Notes: a model not told the origin generated them from the letters alone. A stretch of DNA of 64,000 nt from Alphaproteobacteria bacterium (GCA_016861165.1 BOKV01000009.1:1-64000); one strand, 5' to 3'; numbered from the stretch's first letter, positions 48,656 through 59,022 are shown. Program-made: numbers and translations.

Positions 48656-49243
48656 TCAGCCGCAATCATTGTGCTTGCGCCACAGGGCCGCGTCATGGCC
48701 TTCGGGAACCACGTCGCAGGCGGCAACGCCATAGCCACGCAGGCGGTTGTAGCGCGCAATCTGCTCTTCGGTCAGGATCAGCGGCGTCTGCAGATGCGTC
48801 GAAAGATGGACGTAGCGCAGGCGGCCGCGTTCGCTCGCGATCTGGTCGAGCAGCGATTTGAGCACGGCGTCGGTGATCGTGCGCTGCCGGAAATGATCCT
48901 CAAGCTCGCCTTCCAGTTCGATGAGCCTTTCGCCGACGACGATCGCCCGGCGCCGCATGTCGTCCATCATGGCGGCGATGCGCTCGACCTGCGCCGCCGA
49001 CAGCGCAATGTCGTCCTTGAGTTCAAGCAGATGCGCCGGCCCGGGCACGCCGTTGAGTTCGGCAGCCTTCGCCAGCCCCCAGCCGCCACCGCGGCGCAGC
49101 TCGTCGATGTCATCGGCCGAGAGGCTCTTGATCCGCCGGTTCTCCTCGCCGGCATATTGTGACGTGTGCGGCTGCTGGGCGGCGCCGGCATCGGCCAGGC
49201 CGGCCACCGCCAGCAATGACAGCACGATCAGCCATCCACGCAT
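48656..49243 (-). CDS. Spy/CpxP-like periplasmic protein
   Basis: A 195-residue exported protein with a signal peptide (LIVLSLLAVAGLADAGAAQ) and a mostly helical mature part. It carries two LTxxQ-like stretches (ALSAAQVERI and LILTEEQIARYNRLRGY), the mark of the Spy/CpxP/CnrX group of periplasmic chaperones and stress or metal sensors. One cysteine pair at the C-terminus (ACDVV and NDCG). It is divergent from the Crp/Fnr-type regulator at 49305, so the two may form a sensing unit. Confidence 0.72.
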   Translation of the reverse strand: MRGWLIVLSLLAVAGLADAGAAQQPHTSQYAGEENRRIKSLSADDIDELRRGGGWGLAKAAELNGVPGPAHLLELKDDIALSAAQVERIAAMMDDMRRRAIVVGERLIELEGELEDHFRQRTITDAVLKSLLDQIASERGRLRYVHLSTHLQTPLILTEEQIARYNRLRGYGVAACDVVPEGHDAALWRKHNDCG

Positions 49244-49300
49244 CGAACATCTCCCTGCCTGTCATACGAATGATGCTTCTTGCCACCTGGCCGCTGCCGT

Positions 49301-49322
49301 GAACATGATCGTGATCATGTTC
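49301..49322. promoter_or_regulatory. 22-bp perfect palindrome with an FNR-like core at the regulator start
   Basis: GAACATGATC (49301-49310), GT, then GATCATGTTC (49313-49322): ten-base arms without mismatch. The core ATGAT-CGTG-ATCAT resembles the FNR box TTGAT-N4-ATCAA with one change per half. It overlaps both possible ATG codons (49305, 49317) of the Crp/Fnr-type gene, so autoregulation is likely. Confidence 0.7.
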
Positions 49323-49847
49323 GATGCCCTGTTCGACGCGCTCGGCCGCCATGCGGCGACAACCGTCTCGCTCGATGCGGGCGCGACCCTGTTCTGCCGC
49401 GGCGACCCAGTCACGTCGCTCTACCTCGTCATTGCCGGCGCCGTCGACCTCGTGCGCCATCTGGAGGACGGACGCGCCGTGGTGCTGCAGAAGGCGACGG
49501 CAAGGTCGATCCTGGCCGAGGCGTCGCTCTATTCGCGGTGCTATCACTGCGATTGCGTCGGCACGGAAGCGGCCCGCTTGCTGTCGGTCCCGGTCGGACG
49601 GGCACGCCAACTGCTGCATGACGACGAGCGGCTGGCCACGCTGTGGCCGGCCTATCTGGCCGGCGAACTGCAAGCGGCCCGCCACCGCTGCGAAATGCTG
49701 ACGCGCAGGAGGGTTGGCGACCGCCTCGCCGCCTGGCTCGACTGGAACGGCAGCCTGCCGTCCAAGGGCCAATGGCATCGCCTCGCCGCCGAGCTGGGTG
49801 TCAGCCCGGAGGCGCTCTACCGCGAGATCGCCCGGCGCAAGCGGTGA
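49305..49847 (+). CDS. Crp/Fnr-family transcriptional regulator
   Basis: About 180 residues. The N-terminal cyclic-nucleotide-binding-type beta-barrel is visible (LDAGATLFCRGDPVTSLYLV, then GAVDLVRHLEDGRAVVLQKA). The C-terminal winged helix is short: RRVGDRLAAWLD, then HRLAAELGVSPEALYREIAR. The barrel does not show the cAMP-binding RxS motif and has two Cys in CYHCDC that might sense metal or redox state. Start at 49305 or 49317; both lie in the palindrome. No clear ribosome site. It controls itself and perhaps the divergent Spy-like gene; this is inference. Confidence 0.8.
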   Translation: MIVIMFDALFDALGRHAATTVSLDAGATLFCRGDPVTSLYLVIAGAVDLVRHLEDGRAVVLQKATARSILAEASLYSRCYHCDCVGTEAARLLSVPVGRARQLLHDDERLATLWPAYLAGELQAARHRCEMLTRRRVGDRLAAWLDWNGSLPSKGQWHRLAAELGVSPEALYREIARRKR

Positions 49848-49875
49848 GAGTCTCCCGCCGGGCCGCGGGGGCGGC

Positions 49876-50166
49876 CTATTCGTCCTCGAAATACTGCTTG
49901 GCGGCGTTCATGACCGAGAGTTCGGGCTGCTCCCCGCACAGCTCGGCGATGCCGTCGATCTGGTCGTTGAGGTCATCCGGATCGAAGGTCGTGCGGTCGT
50001 CCTGGCCCGACAGCCAGCCGTCGAGCCAGATCAGCAGAAATGCGCCGGCGTCGGAGTCCATCTCGGCAAAGGCGGCGCAGGTGATCGTCGACAGATCGAC
50101 GCTCTCGGCCCTGGCGGGCGCGACGACGGCGGCCGCCAGCGCAGCCGCCAGCAACAGGGTCTTCAT
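49876..50166 (-). CDS. HdeA/HdeB-like periplasmic protein
   Basis: A 96-residue protein with a signal peptide (LLLAAALAAAVVAPARA, cleavage near residue 20). The mature part has two cysteines, TCAAFAE near 29 and ELCGEQP near 76, spaced as in HdeA-type acid-stress chaperones, and a WLDGWLSG segment between. Family membership is likely but distant. Transcribed alone; upstream gene is the unknown exported protein at 50346. Confidence 0.7.
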   Translation of the reverse strand: MKTLLLAAALAAAVVAPARAESVDLSTITCAAFAEMDSDAGAFLLIWLDGWLSGQDDRTTFDPDDLNDQIDGIAELCGEQPELSVMNAAKQYFEDE

Positions 50167-50260
50167 GGAATACCTCGGGCAAACGGGATTGCCGGCGGAC
50201 TATGCACCCTTCGTCTGCCGCGCGCAATCGGCACCTTGATCCCGATCGGTCGACCCTGTG

Positions 50261-50350
50261 GCTTCATCCCGCCGAGCGGCATCGCGAGGCGGACGACAAA
50301 ACCAATGGATAGAGCCGAAGCCCGATCCCGTTGTCGGATTCGGCGCTAGC
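50261..50350. repeat. Dispersed intergenic repeat, copy A
   Basis: The block from GCTTCATCCCGCCGAGCGGC onward (through GCATCGCGAGGCGGA and a CAAAACcAATgGATAGAGc segment) matches 59023-59123 in order and sequence over most of its length. Copy A overlaps the stop codon of the exported-protein gene at 50346. Such blocks translate in one frame as RDAARRDEA, seen in both copies, which can mislead annotation. Confidence 0.8.
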
Positions 50351-50942
50351 GCATCGCGCAGCGCACGTTCTTGTAGGTGCAGCGGGCGAGTTCTCCCTGC
50401 AGGATGGTGAACTGGCCCTTCTTCAGCCGCCCTCCCCAGACCGTTTCGACCGCCATGCTGCACTTGCCGGCGCCGGTGCTGGAGAACCGGGCGCGCAGGT
50501 CGTAGACATAGAGACCGTTGTCGAAGAAGAAGCTCTGGTCCTTCGGCTTGAACCTGCCGCCGGCCTCGCCATGCCAGTGGAAGCTGGCGCTGGCCGGCTG
50601 GACCCGGCAGGTCACCGTGCTCTCGATGAACGGATCATCGACCGCGGCGGCGAGCATGCGGCCGAACTGGCGCACGTCGCCGCTGGTGGCAAGGCCCCGC
50701 CCCTTGATCGGCTGGCCGTTGCAGTCGAGGTTCTGGCCGTTGACGCGGGCGCGCACGCCCCTGATCGAGACGTTCCAGCGATAGGGCGTGCTCCACGTCT
50801 TCCAGCCGGCATTGGTGCCGAGCGCGGTCGGCGTGCATATCTCGGTGGCGTTGATCGCGATGCTCCTGATCTCGGCGCTGGCGGCCGAAACCGCGGCCAG
50901 GCACAACGCCACGGCCGCAAGGGCCGGTGTGATGTTGGCCAT
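50346..50942 (-). CDS. Unknown exported protein
   Basis: A 198-residue protein with a signal peptide (ALAAVALCLAAVSAASAE, cleavage near 22). The mature part contains at least six cysteines (EICTPT, NLDCNG, VTCRVQ, GKCSMA, ARCTYK, VRCAMR), suggesting disulfides in the periplasm. No family recognised. Start 50942 has GAGAGGGGG upstream. Its 3' end falls in a dispersed repeat, so the last codons may be replaced compared with relatives. Confidence 0.65.
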   Translation of the reverse strand: MANITPALAAVALCLAAVSAASAEIRSIAINATEICTPTALGTNAGWKTWSTPYRWNVSIRGVRARVNGQNLDCNGQPIKGRGLATSGDVRQFGRMLAAAVDDPFIESTVTCRVQPASASFHWHGEAGGRFKPKDQSFFFDNGLYVYDLRARFSSTGAGKCSMAVETVWGGRLKKGQFTILQGELARCTYKNVRCAMR

Positions 50943-51161
50943 GAACAACCCCCTCTCGCCAATGGGTGTCAGCACCCGGTGAGCCGCCCCGGCAACAGCT
51001 TAGCCGCCGGGCAGGGTTTTGTTAACCATCGGATGCGGCCGGAGCCGGCTGGCGGGGCCGGCGCACGGCAGTCGCCAAGGGTGGCCAAGGCACCCGACAG
51101 GCCGGCCGCCGGCCGGACGCTCACGACCGGTGCGTCGCAGATGGCGCCCGGCGACGCCGGC

Positions 51162-51656
51162 TCAGAACGGGATCTCGTCGTCGAGATCGGCGCCGTAATT
51201 GGCGGCGGCGCCGGCCGCAGCGGGTTCGCGCCGGCCCTGGCCGGCCTGCGGACCCGACTGGCCGAAATCGGAACCGCCCGAGCCATAGTCGCCGCCGCTC
51301 TCGCCGCGCCCGTCGAGCATGGTCAGCGCCGAGTTGAAACCCTGCAGCACAACCTCGGTGGTGTAGCGCTCCTGGCCGGACTGGTCTTCCCATTTGCGCG
51401 TCTGCAGCTGGCCCTCGAGATAGACCTTGGAGCCCTTCTTCAGATATTGCTCGGCGATGCGGCATAGGCCCTCGTTGAAGATGACGACGCGGTGCCACTC
51501 GGTCTTTTCGCGCCGCTCGCCGGTGTTGCGGTCGCGCCAAGTCTCGGACGTGGCGACGCGCAGATTGGCGACCGGCCGGCCGTCCTGAGTGCGGCGTATC
51601 TCCGGGTCGGCGCCGAGATTGCCGATCAAGATCACCTTGTTGACGCTGCCTGCCAT
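51162..51656 (-). CDS. ssb: Single-stranded DNA-binding protein
   Basis: A 164-residue SSB that coats single-stranded DNA in replication, repair and recombination. The OB fold spans about 1-110 ([40 protein letters not shown]), followed by a Gly/Gln-rich linker and the acidic tip DLDDEIPF that recruits partners. Length is normal. Start 51656 chosen (MAGSVNKV); an in-frame ATG at 51761 would add a tail not seen in the family. A LexA box lies about 130 bases upstream. Confidence 0.95.
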   Translation of the reverse strand: MAGSVNKVILIGNLGADPEIRRTQDGRPVANLRVATSETWRDRNTGERREKTEWHRVVIFNEGLCRIAEQYLKKGSKVYLEGQLQTRKWEDQSGQERYTTEVVLQGFNSALTMLDGRGESGGDYGSGGSDFGQSGPQAGQGRREPAAAGAAANYGADLDDEIPF

Positions 51657-51786
51657 TGCTTCGACTCCGTTCGACCGGCGCGGCCGCCGGTTGACGCCCA
51701 CTTTCGGCCGCCACCATAGCGGAGCCGGCGCGGGCGTGCGCGCCTCATTCCTGCTTTCCACAGGAGGATTTCCATTTGATTATGAT

Positions 51787-51811
51787 GTTCCCATTTTGTT
51801 CCAAATGTCAA
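51787..51811 (-). promoter_or_regulatory. LexA box and -35 of ssb
   Basis: GTTC-CCATTTT-GTTC (51787-51801) is a perfect alphaproteobacterial SOS box (GTTC-N7-GTTC). On the minus strand TTGACA (51811-51806) directly precedes it, so LexA would sit between -35 and -10 of the ssb promoter. A weak -10 (CATCAT) is 18 bases beyond the -35. Confidence 0.82.
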
Positions 51812-51924
51812 ACCCAAATTTGTCTATCAATCGCAATCTCTCTGGTCGTAGTCACGGTCCCAATGCGGGAGCGCGACCGGCAACCGCGCGTGAACCCGGC
51901 TTCGAGCTGCGCTTGCAAGAAAAT

Positions 51925-51963
51925 GCCCCGCCGCCTCTGGTTTCCTGGCACGCGGGGCTTTTT
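51925..51963 (+). terminator. Terminator-like hairpin between ssb and uvrA
   Basis: GCCCCGC (51925-51931) and GCGGGGC (51952-51958) followed by TTTTT; the loop is 20 bases. A T-rich stretch also follows on the minus strand. There is no known gene for it to end, so a small transcript starting near the ssb LexA box is possible. Confidence 0.5.
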
Positions 51964-52367
51964 GGGCTTCAACCCTGATATCCGGACTTCCGCCGGATGT
52001 TCCTCCGGGCCACCATTGCGGCGACCCGTCACGATTTCATGTTGTCGGCGACCGGCTGGTTGCGCCTGGCATGGGATGGCTGGCGCCGTCCGACGCCCTT
52101 CACCGGCCGTGGCCCGCACGGCTTGCGGGCCGCTTCGGACTGTCCGGTGGATTCATGCTCCTCTCCCACGGTTCGAGGTGCGGTGCCAACCCGGCAGGTG
52201 AGCAGGAGCGGGCCTTCTTGCCGGCGGGAGCGCGCCTGCGCGCTTCATACCGCCGCCCGCTGCCCGGGCCGCACGCGCCGCCCGAGGGCGGCCAGACGTT
52301 CGGCCGTTGGCGCCACGCGCCGGGTCGAATTTAAGTTTGCGCGCGAGGGAAAATTCCGTCAAGCATG
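51964..52367. other. Gene-free stretch upstream of uvrA
   Basis: About 400 bases without a convincing gene. Open frames here lack ribosome sites and family resemblance. I looked for RNase P RNA, tmRNA and SRP RNA signatures on both strands and saw none. Confidence 0.5.
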
Positions 52368-52413
52368 TTGCGATCACATTTGCATTGGTTTATCCACTGT
52401 TCCTCGTTTGTTC
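52368..52413 (+). promoter_or_regulatory. uvrA promoter with LexA box
   Basis: TTGCGA (52368-52373), 17-base spacer, TATCCA (52391-52396), then the SOS box GTTC-CTCGTTT-GTTC (52399-52413) across the expected start of transcription. LexA binding here would block uvrA until DNA damage. The ATG is 164 bases further on. Confidence 0.85.
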
Positions 52414-52577
52414 CAGCGAAGCGGCGCGGCCGCCGCACGCGGGACGAAAGGCGTCGCGCCGCCTCGAATTCGCCGCGGGCCCATCCTAGCTGGGCCAAGG
52501 GCGGCCGGGCGACGGCGGCGGGGCGGGCAACGGGCCGCAACAGGCATGCCGGCGCGCCGGGCGGCCAAGGGCGAAGC

Positions 52578-55495
<2,918 letters not shown>

Positions 55496-55499
<4 letters not shown>

Positions 55500-55822
55500 G
55501 GGCCGACGTCATCGAAGAGATACGCAGACGTGTTGAAAGCGGCGCTTTCCGCGTATCAGATCACGCGCAGGGGCGACTGGACGAACGAGGCCTGTCGATC
55601 ACCGAAATTTTGGCAAGCGTGGACTCCTGGTCAATTATCGAAACCTATTCTGACGAACGCATGGGTCCATCGTTGCTGGCAAAGCACGATCTGCCGGCTG
55701 GCCCAATTCACGCCGTCTGGGGTATGATAACCAGGAATGCGGAACACGCCGTACTTGTGACGGTCTATGTTCCCGACAAGGAAAAGTGGAATGAGCAATT
55801 CACAATCCGACGCAAGGCGTGA
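55496..55822 (+). CDS. DUF4258 protein, toxin-like
   Basis: A 108-residue protein with the DUF4258 pattern: [20 protein letters not shown] near 20-40, [15 protein letters not shown] and a PDKEKW-type end. The early His and Arg correspond to conserved positions of the family, which is related in size and context to RelE/BrnT-like toxins. It starts with a GTG inside the uvrA stop (GTGA), and its 3' end overlaps the next gene by 32 bases, the usual order of a two-gene toxin-antitoxin unit. Toxicity is inferred from context. Confidence 0.7.
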
Positions 55823-56033
55823 GCAGGTGATCAAGCTGGTCGAGGAAGGCGGCTATGTCGCCAAGGTCCCCGTGACGCTGATCTACGAATCGAACGACCC
55901 GACCAATTGGGGACCTTATCTTTCCGCCGACGATGCCCTCAAACTCGACGAGGTGCGCCAGGCGCTGAAGCGTGGCGATATCGCTGCCGCCGCACGCCAT
56001 GGCGAGGTCTTTGAATTAACCAAGGTCGCTTGA
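55791..56033 (+). CDS. Small partner of the DUF4258 protein, antitoxin-like
   Basis: An 80-residue protein starting within the DUF4258 gene; AAGGA precedes the ATG. The middle reads GGYVAKVPVTLIYESNDPTN and the C-terminus SADDALKLDEVRQALKRGDI. A helix-rich, acidic-basic end (ARHGEVFELTKVA) is common in small antitoxins that sit next to DUF4258 proteins. Its stop codon directly touches the duplicated uvrA tail. GC is lower than in uvrA. Confidence 0.65.
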   Translation: MSNSQSDARREQVIKLVEEGGYVAKVPVTLIYESNDPTNWGPYLSADDALKLDEVRQALKRGDIAAAARHGEVFELTKVA

Positions 56034-56162
56034 GGCGGCGGCGAGATCGTCGCCCAAGGCAGGCCCGAGGACATCTGCCGCGTAACCCGCAGCCATACGG
56101 GGCGGTTCCTGAAGGAGATGCTGGGGAGGAAAGGGAAAAGGAAGAAAGAGGCCGCGGAGTGA
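56034..56162 (+). pseudogene. Remnant of a second uvrA 3' end
   Basis: Reading in frame from 56034, 42 codons and a stop give GGGEIVAQGRPEDICRVTRS followed by HTGRFLKEML and ending in EAAE. That is the same as the last 40 codons of uvrA (55377-55499) at roughly 70% of residues. It begins exactly after the stop of the 80-residue gene. It is a displaced uvrA tail, not a gene, and marks a junction. Confidence 0.85.
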
Positions 56163-56166
56163 GCCG

Positions 56167-57636
56167 ATGCATGAGCCATATGTCAAACAGATCGAGATCA
56201 AAAAGCCAGCCGACTTGGGGCCGGGCCGTTGGAATTTGACGGGGCTCACTGCAATTACGACGCTCTTCGGAAAAAATGGTTCCGGCAAGAGCCGGTTGCT
56301 AAGAGCGTGGAGAGATAGTGACACGAGATATTGTCACTACGTTGTCCCGGAGCGGACAGGAAACATTTCGTATGAGCCAGGTTATTTGAAGCAGCAATCC
56401 GATGCGGATCAGCGCAAAGGGTTGAGCGAGCATAACTTTTCGGATGCCTATCGAAGTCATGTCGTGACAAGGATACAGGCATATTTTCTAACGCGCGGCT
56501 CTGTGCGCGGGGCTAGACTACCAGGAAATCCGGAAGACCTAGAGCAGCTTCTGACGGTATTGTTGCCAGATTTCACTACTCATTTGTCGGGATCGGCTGA
56601 CCCTCCTTATACGTTGCTGCGTTCTGCAACCCAAGAAAAGATTGGAAGCATACACCAACTGAGTAGCGGTGAGGCTCAGTTGCTGACGGTGGCGCTTGAT
56701 ATTCTGACCATCGCAGCGATGTGGGATATTGAACAGAATGAACGCCGGATCGTTCTTGTCGATGAGCCGGATGCCCACATCCACCCCGATCTCCAAGTGC
56801 GTTTTGCGGATTTTCTTATCCGGGTAGCAACAAAGTTCAAGCTGCAAGTGGCGCTTGCCACACACAGCACCACGCTTCTCGCAGCGCTGGGCCAATTTGC
56901 AGCCGAAGAGGCAAGCGTCATCTATATGGATAGAATCCAATCCACCTTTGCGGCAAAACCGTTTTCAAAGGAAGCTAAAGAGATAGCGGCGTGTCTCGGA
57001 GGTCATGCACTAATGGGGCCATTGTTCGGCGTCCCGCTGTTGCTTGTCGAAGGCGACGATGATTATCGAATTTGGAGTCAGGTACCCCGCTACCATTGCA
57101 CCAGCTTTTCTGTAATCCCCGCCAACGGCGATGAGATCAAACAGTATCAAAAATCACTTGAAACGATTCTCGCAGCACTGCGTGAACCAAAAGTTCCGGC
57201 AGGATTTGCGTTGTTAGATGGAGACAAGCAGCTTCCTCAAGCGAATCCGGATTGTCCGCAAAATCACATCAGATATCTACAGCTTGAGTGCCATGAGTCT
57301 GAAAACCTATATTTGACCGATGAAACCCTTTCCTTAATGGGACTCGATTGGGCACACGCGTCAGCCAAGATCGTCGAAAAGGCTGGCGACTTTGGGCAAA
57401 AAAGCGCACTTCTAACCGGTGCCATGGCTTGGGACCGAAAAGCAGTCGACATAAAATCGCTCATCAATGAGCTAACGTCCATTTTGGACGAAAAGAATGT
57501 TCACTGGACGATTCGCGTCGCTCGGGCAGTCGGAGAAAAACGGCCGACAGGTCAATTGCTAGAATTTCTTGGCAAAAATGTAGTCGAAGCGCTGTGGGGA
57601 CCTACCGCAGAACCGGCGGAAATCGCGGCCGAATAA
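56167..57636 (+). CDS. ABC-type ATPase fused to a TOPRIM-like domain (OLD-like, defence candidate)
   Basis: A 489-residue two-part protein. Residues about 1-285 form an ABC/AAA ATPase: Walker A LFGKNGSGKSRLL near 33-45, signature HQLSSGEAQLL, Walker B RRIVLVDEPDAHIHPDLQ and H-loop LATHSTTLL. From about 290 a TOPRIM-like domain follows with acidic motifs LLLVEGDDDYRIW and FALLDGDKQLP. OLD, GajA and the AriA/AriB (PARIS) antiphage proteins have this combination. It starts four bases after the uvrA remnant. Base composition is close to 50% GC, far below the neighbours, which indicates transfer. Target and trigger are unknown. Confidence 0.78.
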   Translation: MHEPYVKQIEIKKPADLGPGRWNLTGLTAITTLFGKNGSGKSRLLRAWRDSDTRYCHYVVPERTGNISYEPGYLKQQSDADQRKGLSEHNFSDAYRSHVVTRIQAYFLTRGSVRGARLPGNPEDLEQLLTVLLPDFTTHLSGSADPPYTLLRSATQEKIGSIHQLSSGEAQLLTVALDILTIAAMWDIEQNERRIVLVDEPDAHIHPDLQVRFADFLIRVATKFKLQVALATHSTTLLAALGQFAAEEASVIYMDRIQSTFAAKPFSKEAKEIAACLGGHALMGPLFGVPLLLVEGDDDYRIWSQVPRYHCTSFSVIPANGDEIKQYQKSLETILAALREPKVPAGFALLDGDKQLPQANPDCPQNHIRYLQLECHESENLYLTDETLSLMGLDWAHASAKIVEKAGDFGQKSALLTGAMAWDRKAVDIKSLINELTSILDEKNVHWTIRVARAVGEKRPTGQLLEFLGKNVVEALWGPTAEPAEIAAE

Positions 57637-58445
57637 TGATAATGATCACCTCGGGCACGATCCGCGCCGGCATGGGCGGCTGGACCTATGAGCCGTGGGA
57701 GACGACGTTCTACCCGCCCGGCCTCGCCAAGGCGCGCCAGCTCGAATATGCCAGCCGCCAGGTGCCGACCATCGAGGTCAACGGCACCTATTATTCCGGC
57801 TTCAAGCCGGCCACCTTCGCCAAATGGGCGGCCGAGACGCCGGACGGCTTCGTCTTCACGCTGAAGGGCAACCGCTTCGTCACCAATCGCCGCGTGCTGG
57901 CCGAGGCAGCGGAATCGGTCCGCCGCTTCGTCACCCAGGGCATCGTCGAACTGGGCGACAAGCTCGGGCCGATCCTGTGGCAACTGGCGCCGACCAAGCG
58001 CTTCGATGCCGACGACATCGAAGCCTTCCTGGCGCTGCTGCCGGGTGAACAGGACGGCGTGCGCCTGCGCCACGCGCTGGAGGTGCGCCACCCATCCTTC
58101 GCCGTGCCGGAGTTCGTGGCGCTGGCGCGCCGCCACGGCGTCGCCATCGTCCACGCCGTCCACGACAAATATCCCGAAATCGCCGATCTCAGCGCCGATT
58201 TCGTCTATTGCCGGCTGCAGACCGGCAGCGACGACAACGAGACCTGCTACGCGGCGGCCGCGCTCGACCGCTGGGCGGAGCGGACCAAGAGCTGGGCGGC
58301 GGGCGGCGACCCGGCGGAACTGGCGCATGCCGACGCCGCCGGCACGGCCGAGGCCCGGCCGCGCGATGTGTTCGTCTATTTCATCAGCTCCGGCAAGAGC
58401 CGGGCGCCGCACGGGGCGCGGGCGCTCATGGAGCGCCTCGGCTAG
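57636..58445 (+). CDS. DUF72 protein
   Basis: A 269-residue TIM-barrel protein of the DUF72 (YecE) family: IRAGMGGWTYEPWETTFYPP at the start, YASRQVPTIEVNGTYY near 40-55 and the FVYCRLQTGSDDN stretch near 190. No enzymatic activity is established. Its ATG overlaps the stop of the ATPase gene (TAATG); a second ATG at 57642 is possible. GC returns to the high chromosomal level at once, so the island ends here. Confidence 0.88.
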   Translation: MIMITSGTIRAGMGGWTYEPWETTFYPPGLAKARQLEYASRQVPTIEVNGTYYSGFKPATFAKWAAETPDGFVFTLKGNRFVTNRRVLAEAAESVRRFVTQGIVELGDKLGPILWQLAPTKRFDADDIEAFLALLPGEQDGVRLRHALEVRHPSFAVPEFVALARRHGVAIVHAVHDKYPEIADLSADFVYCRLQTGSDDNETCYAAAALDRWAERTKSWAAGGDPAELAHADAAGTAEARPRDVFVYFISSGKSRAPHGARALMERLG

Positions 58446-58522
58446 GCCGCGCCGGTCGCCGCTGCCTACATCCGGCCGCGTTCCGGTCCGTTTTCGGCCC
58501 TCTGGTGACTTCTTCGCCTATG

Positions 58523-58545
58523 ATAAATCACGGTCCGTGATTTAT
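58523..58545. promoter_or_regulatory. 23-bp perfect palindrome
   Basis: ATAAATCACGG, one T, then CCGTGATTTAT: eleven-base arms without mismatch. A further half-site-like TTATCAC follows at 58546. AT-rich arms in a GC-rich chromosome and a place 160 bases upstream of the DUF1127 gene suggest an operator for an unknown regulator. Confidence 0.6.
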
Positions 58546-58590
58546 TTATCACATTGATTCGTCGTACGTTTCCGTCCGAACTTCACCGTT

Positions 58591-58627
58591 TTGTGCATTG
58601 CACAATATGCATTGGTGCCATGCACAA
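58591..58627. promoter_or_regulatory. TTGTGCA palindrome with an extra half-site
   Basis: TTGTGCA-T-TGCACAA (58591-58605) is perfect; a further TGCACAA lies at 58621-58627, preceded by an imperfect partner (TTGGTGC, 58612-58618). Thirty bases downstream is a -10-like TATATT (58657-58662). Likely binding sites controlling the DUF1127 gene. Confidence 0.6.
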
Positions 58628-58706
58628 TCAGCATTTTCGCCGGCGGCCGAAGCACCTATATTCGCCCCGTAGCGAAACGAACGCCACAGCCACGAGGACT
58701 ACGAAC

Positions 58707-58847
58707 ATGGACATCATCGGCAAGTACAGGGAGTGGCGCGCCTATCGCCGGACCGTCAACGAGCTGAACGCGCTGTCGAACCGCGAGCTCAACGATCTCG
58801 GCATCAATCGCGCCGACATCCCCTTCATCGCGCGCCGCGCCCGCTGA
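58707..58847 (+). CDS. DUF1127 small Arg-rich protein
   Basis: A 46-residue basic protein of the DUF1127 (YjiS-like) family: RRTVNELNALSNRELNDLGI, then NRADIPFIARRAR. GAGGA precedes the ATG. In Rhodobacter the related CcaF1 is an RNA-binding protein cotranscribed with the CcsR sRNAs; in Agrobacterium such proteins affect phosphate and carbon metabolism. Here too a pair of CCUCCUCCC-loop hairpins follows. Upstream lie two palindromes and a TATATT -10 element. Confidence 0.9.
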   Translation: MDIIGKYREWRAYRRTVNELNALSNRELNDLGINRADIPFIARRAR

Positions 58848-58888
58848 GGCCGGCGCCGACGAGCCGCCCGGCAGGGCGGCAGGATCAG

Positions 58889-58921
58889 CCTTCCGGGTCC
58901 TCCTCCTCCCAGCCCGGAAGG
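58889..58921 (+). ncRNA. Cuckoo/CcsR-type RNA hairpin 1
   Basis: CCTTCCGGG (58889-58897) pairs with CCCGGAAGG (58913-58921); the 15-base loop contains TCCTCCTCCTCCC, an anti-Shine-Dalgarno sequence. This is the layout of the cuckoo (CcsR) family found behind DUF1127 genes in alphaproteobacteria. Probably processed from the DUF1127 transcript. Confidence 0.78.
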
Positions 58922-58924
58922 CAA

Positions 58925-58960
58925 GGGACCGGCCCCTCCCTCCTCCCATAGGCCGGTTCC
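58925..58960 (+). ncRNA. Cuckoo/CcsR-type RNA hairpin 2
   Basis: GGGACCGGCC (58925-58934) pairs with GGCCGGTTCC (58951-58960), one G-U pair included; the 16-base loop is CCTCCCTCCTCCCATA. It follows hairpin 1 after three bases and precedes the terminator, as expected for tandem members of the family. Confidence 0.78.
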
Positions 58961-58968
58961 GCTCAAAG

Positions 58969-59004
58969 CACCCGCCGTCTTCACCGACGGCGGGTGTTTT
59001 GTTT
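58969..59004 (+). terminator. Rho-independent terminator of the DUF1127-RNA unit
   Basis: Stem CACCCGCCGTC / GACGGCGGGTG with loop TTCACC, then TTTTGTTT. Confidence 0.9.
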
Positions 59005-59022
59005 GCGGCGCGCGAGCCTAAC

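Noticed and set aside
51805..51978. A 57-codon frame between ssb and uvrA
   Set aside because: No ribosome site, no family resemblance, and it runs through the terminator-like hairpin.
51964..52577. RNase P RNA, tmRNA or SRP RNA in the ssb-uvrA gap
   Set aside because: None of the conserved core strings of these RNAs was seen on either strand.
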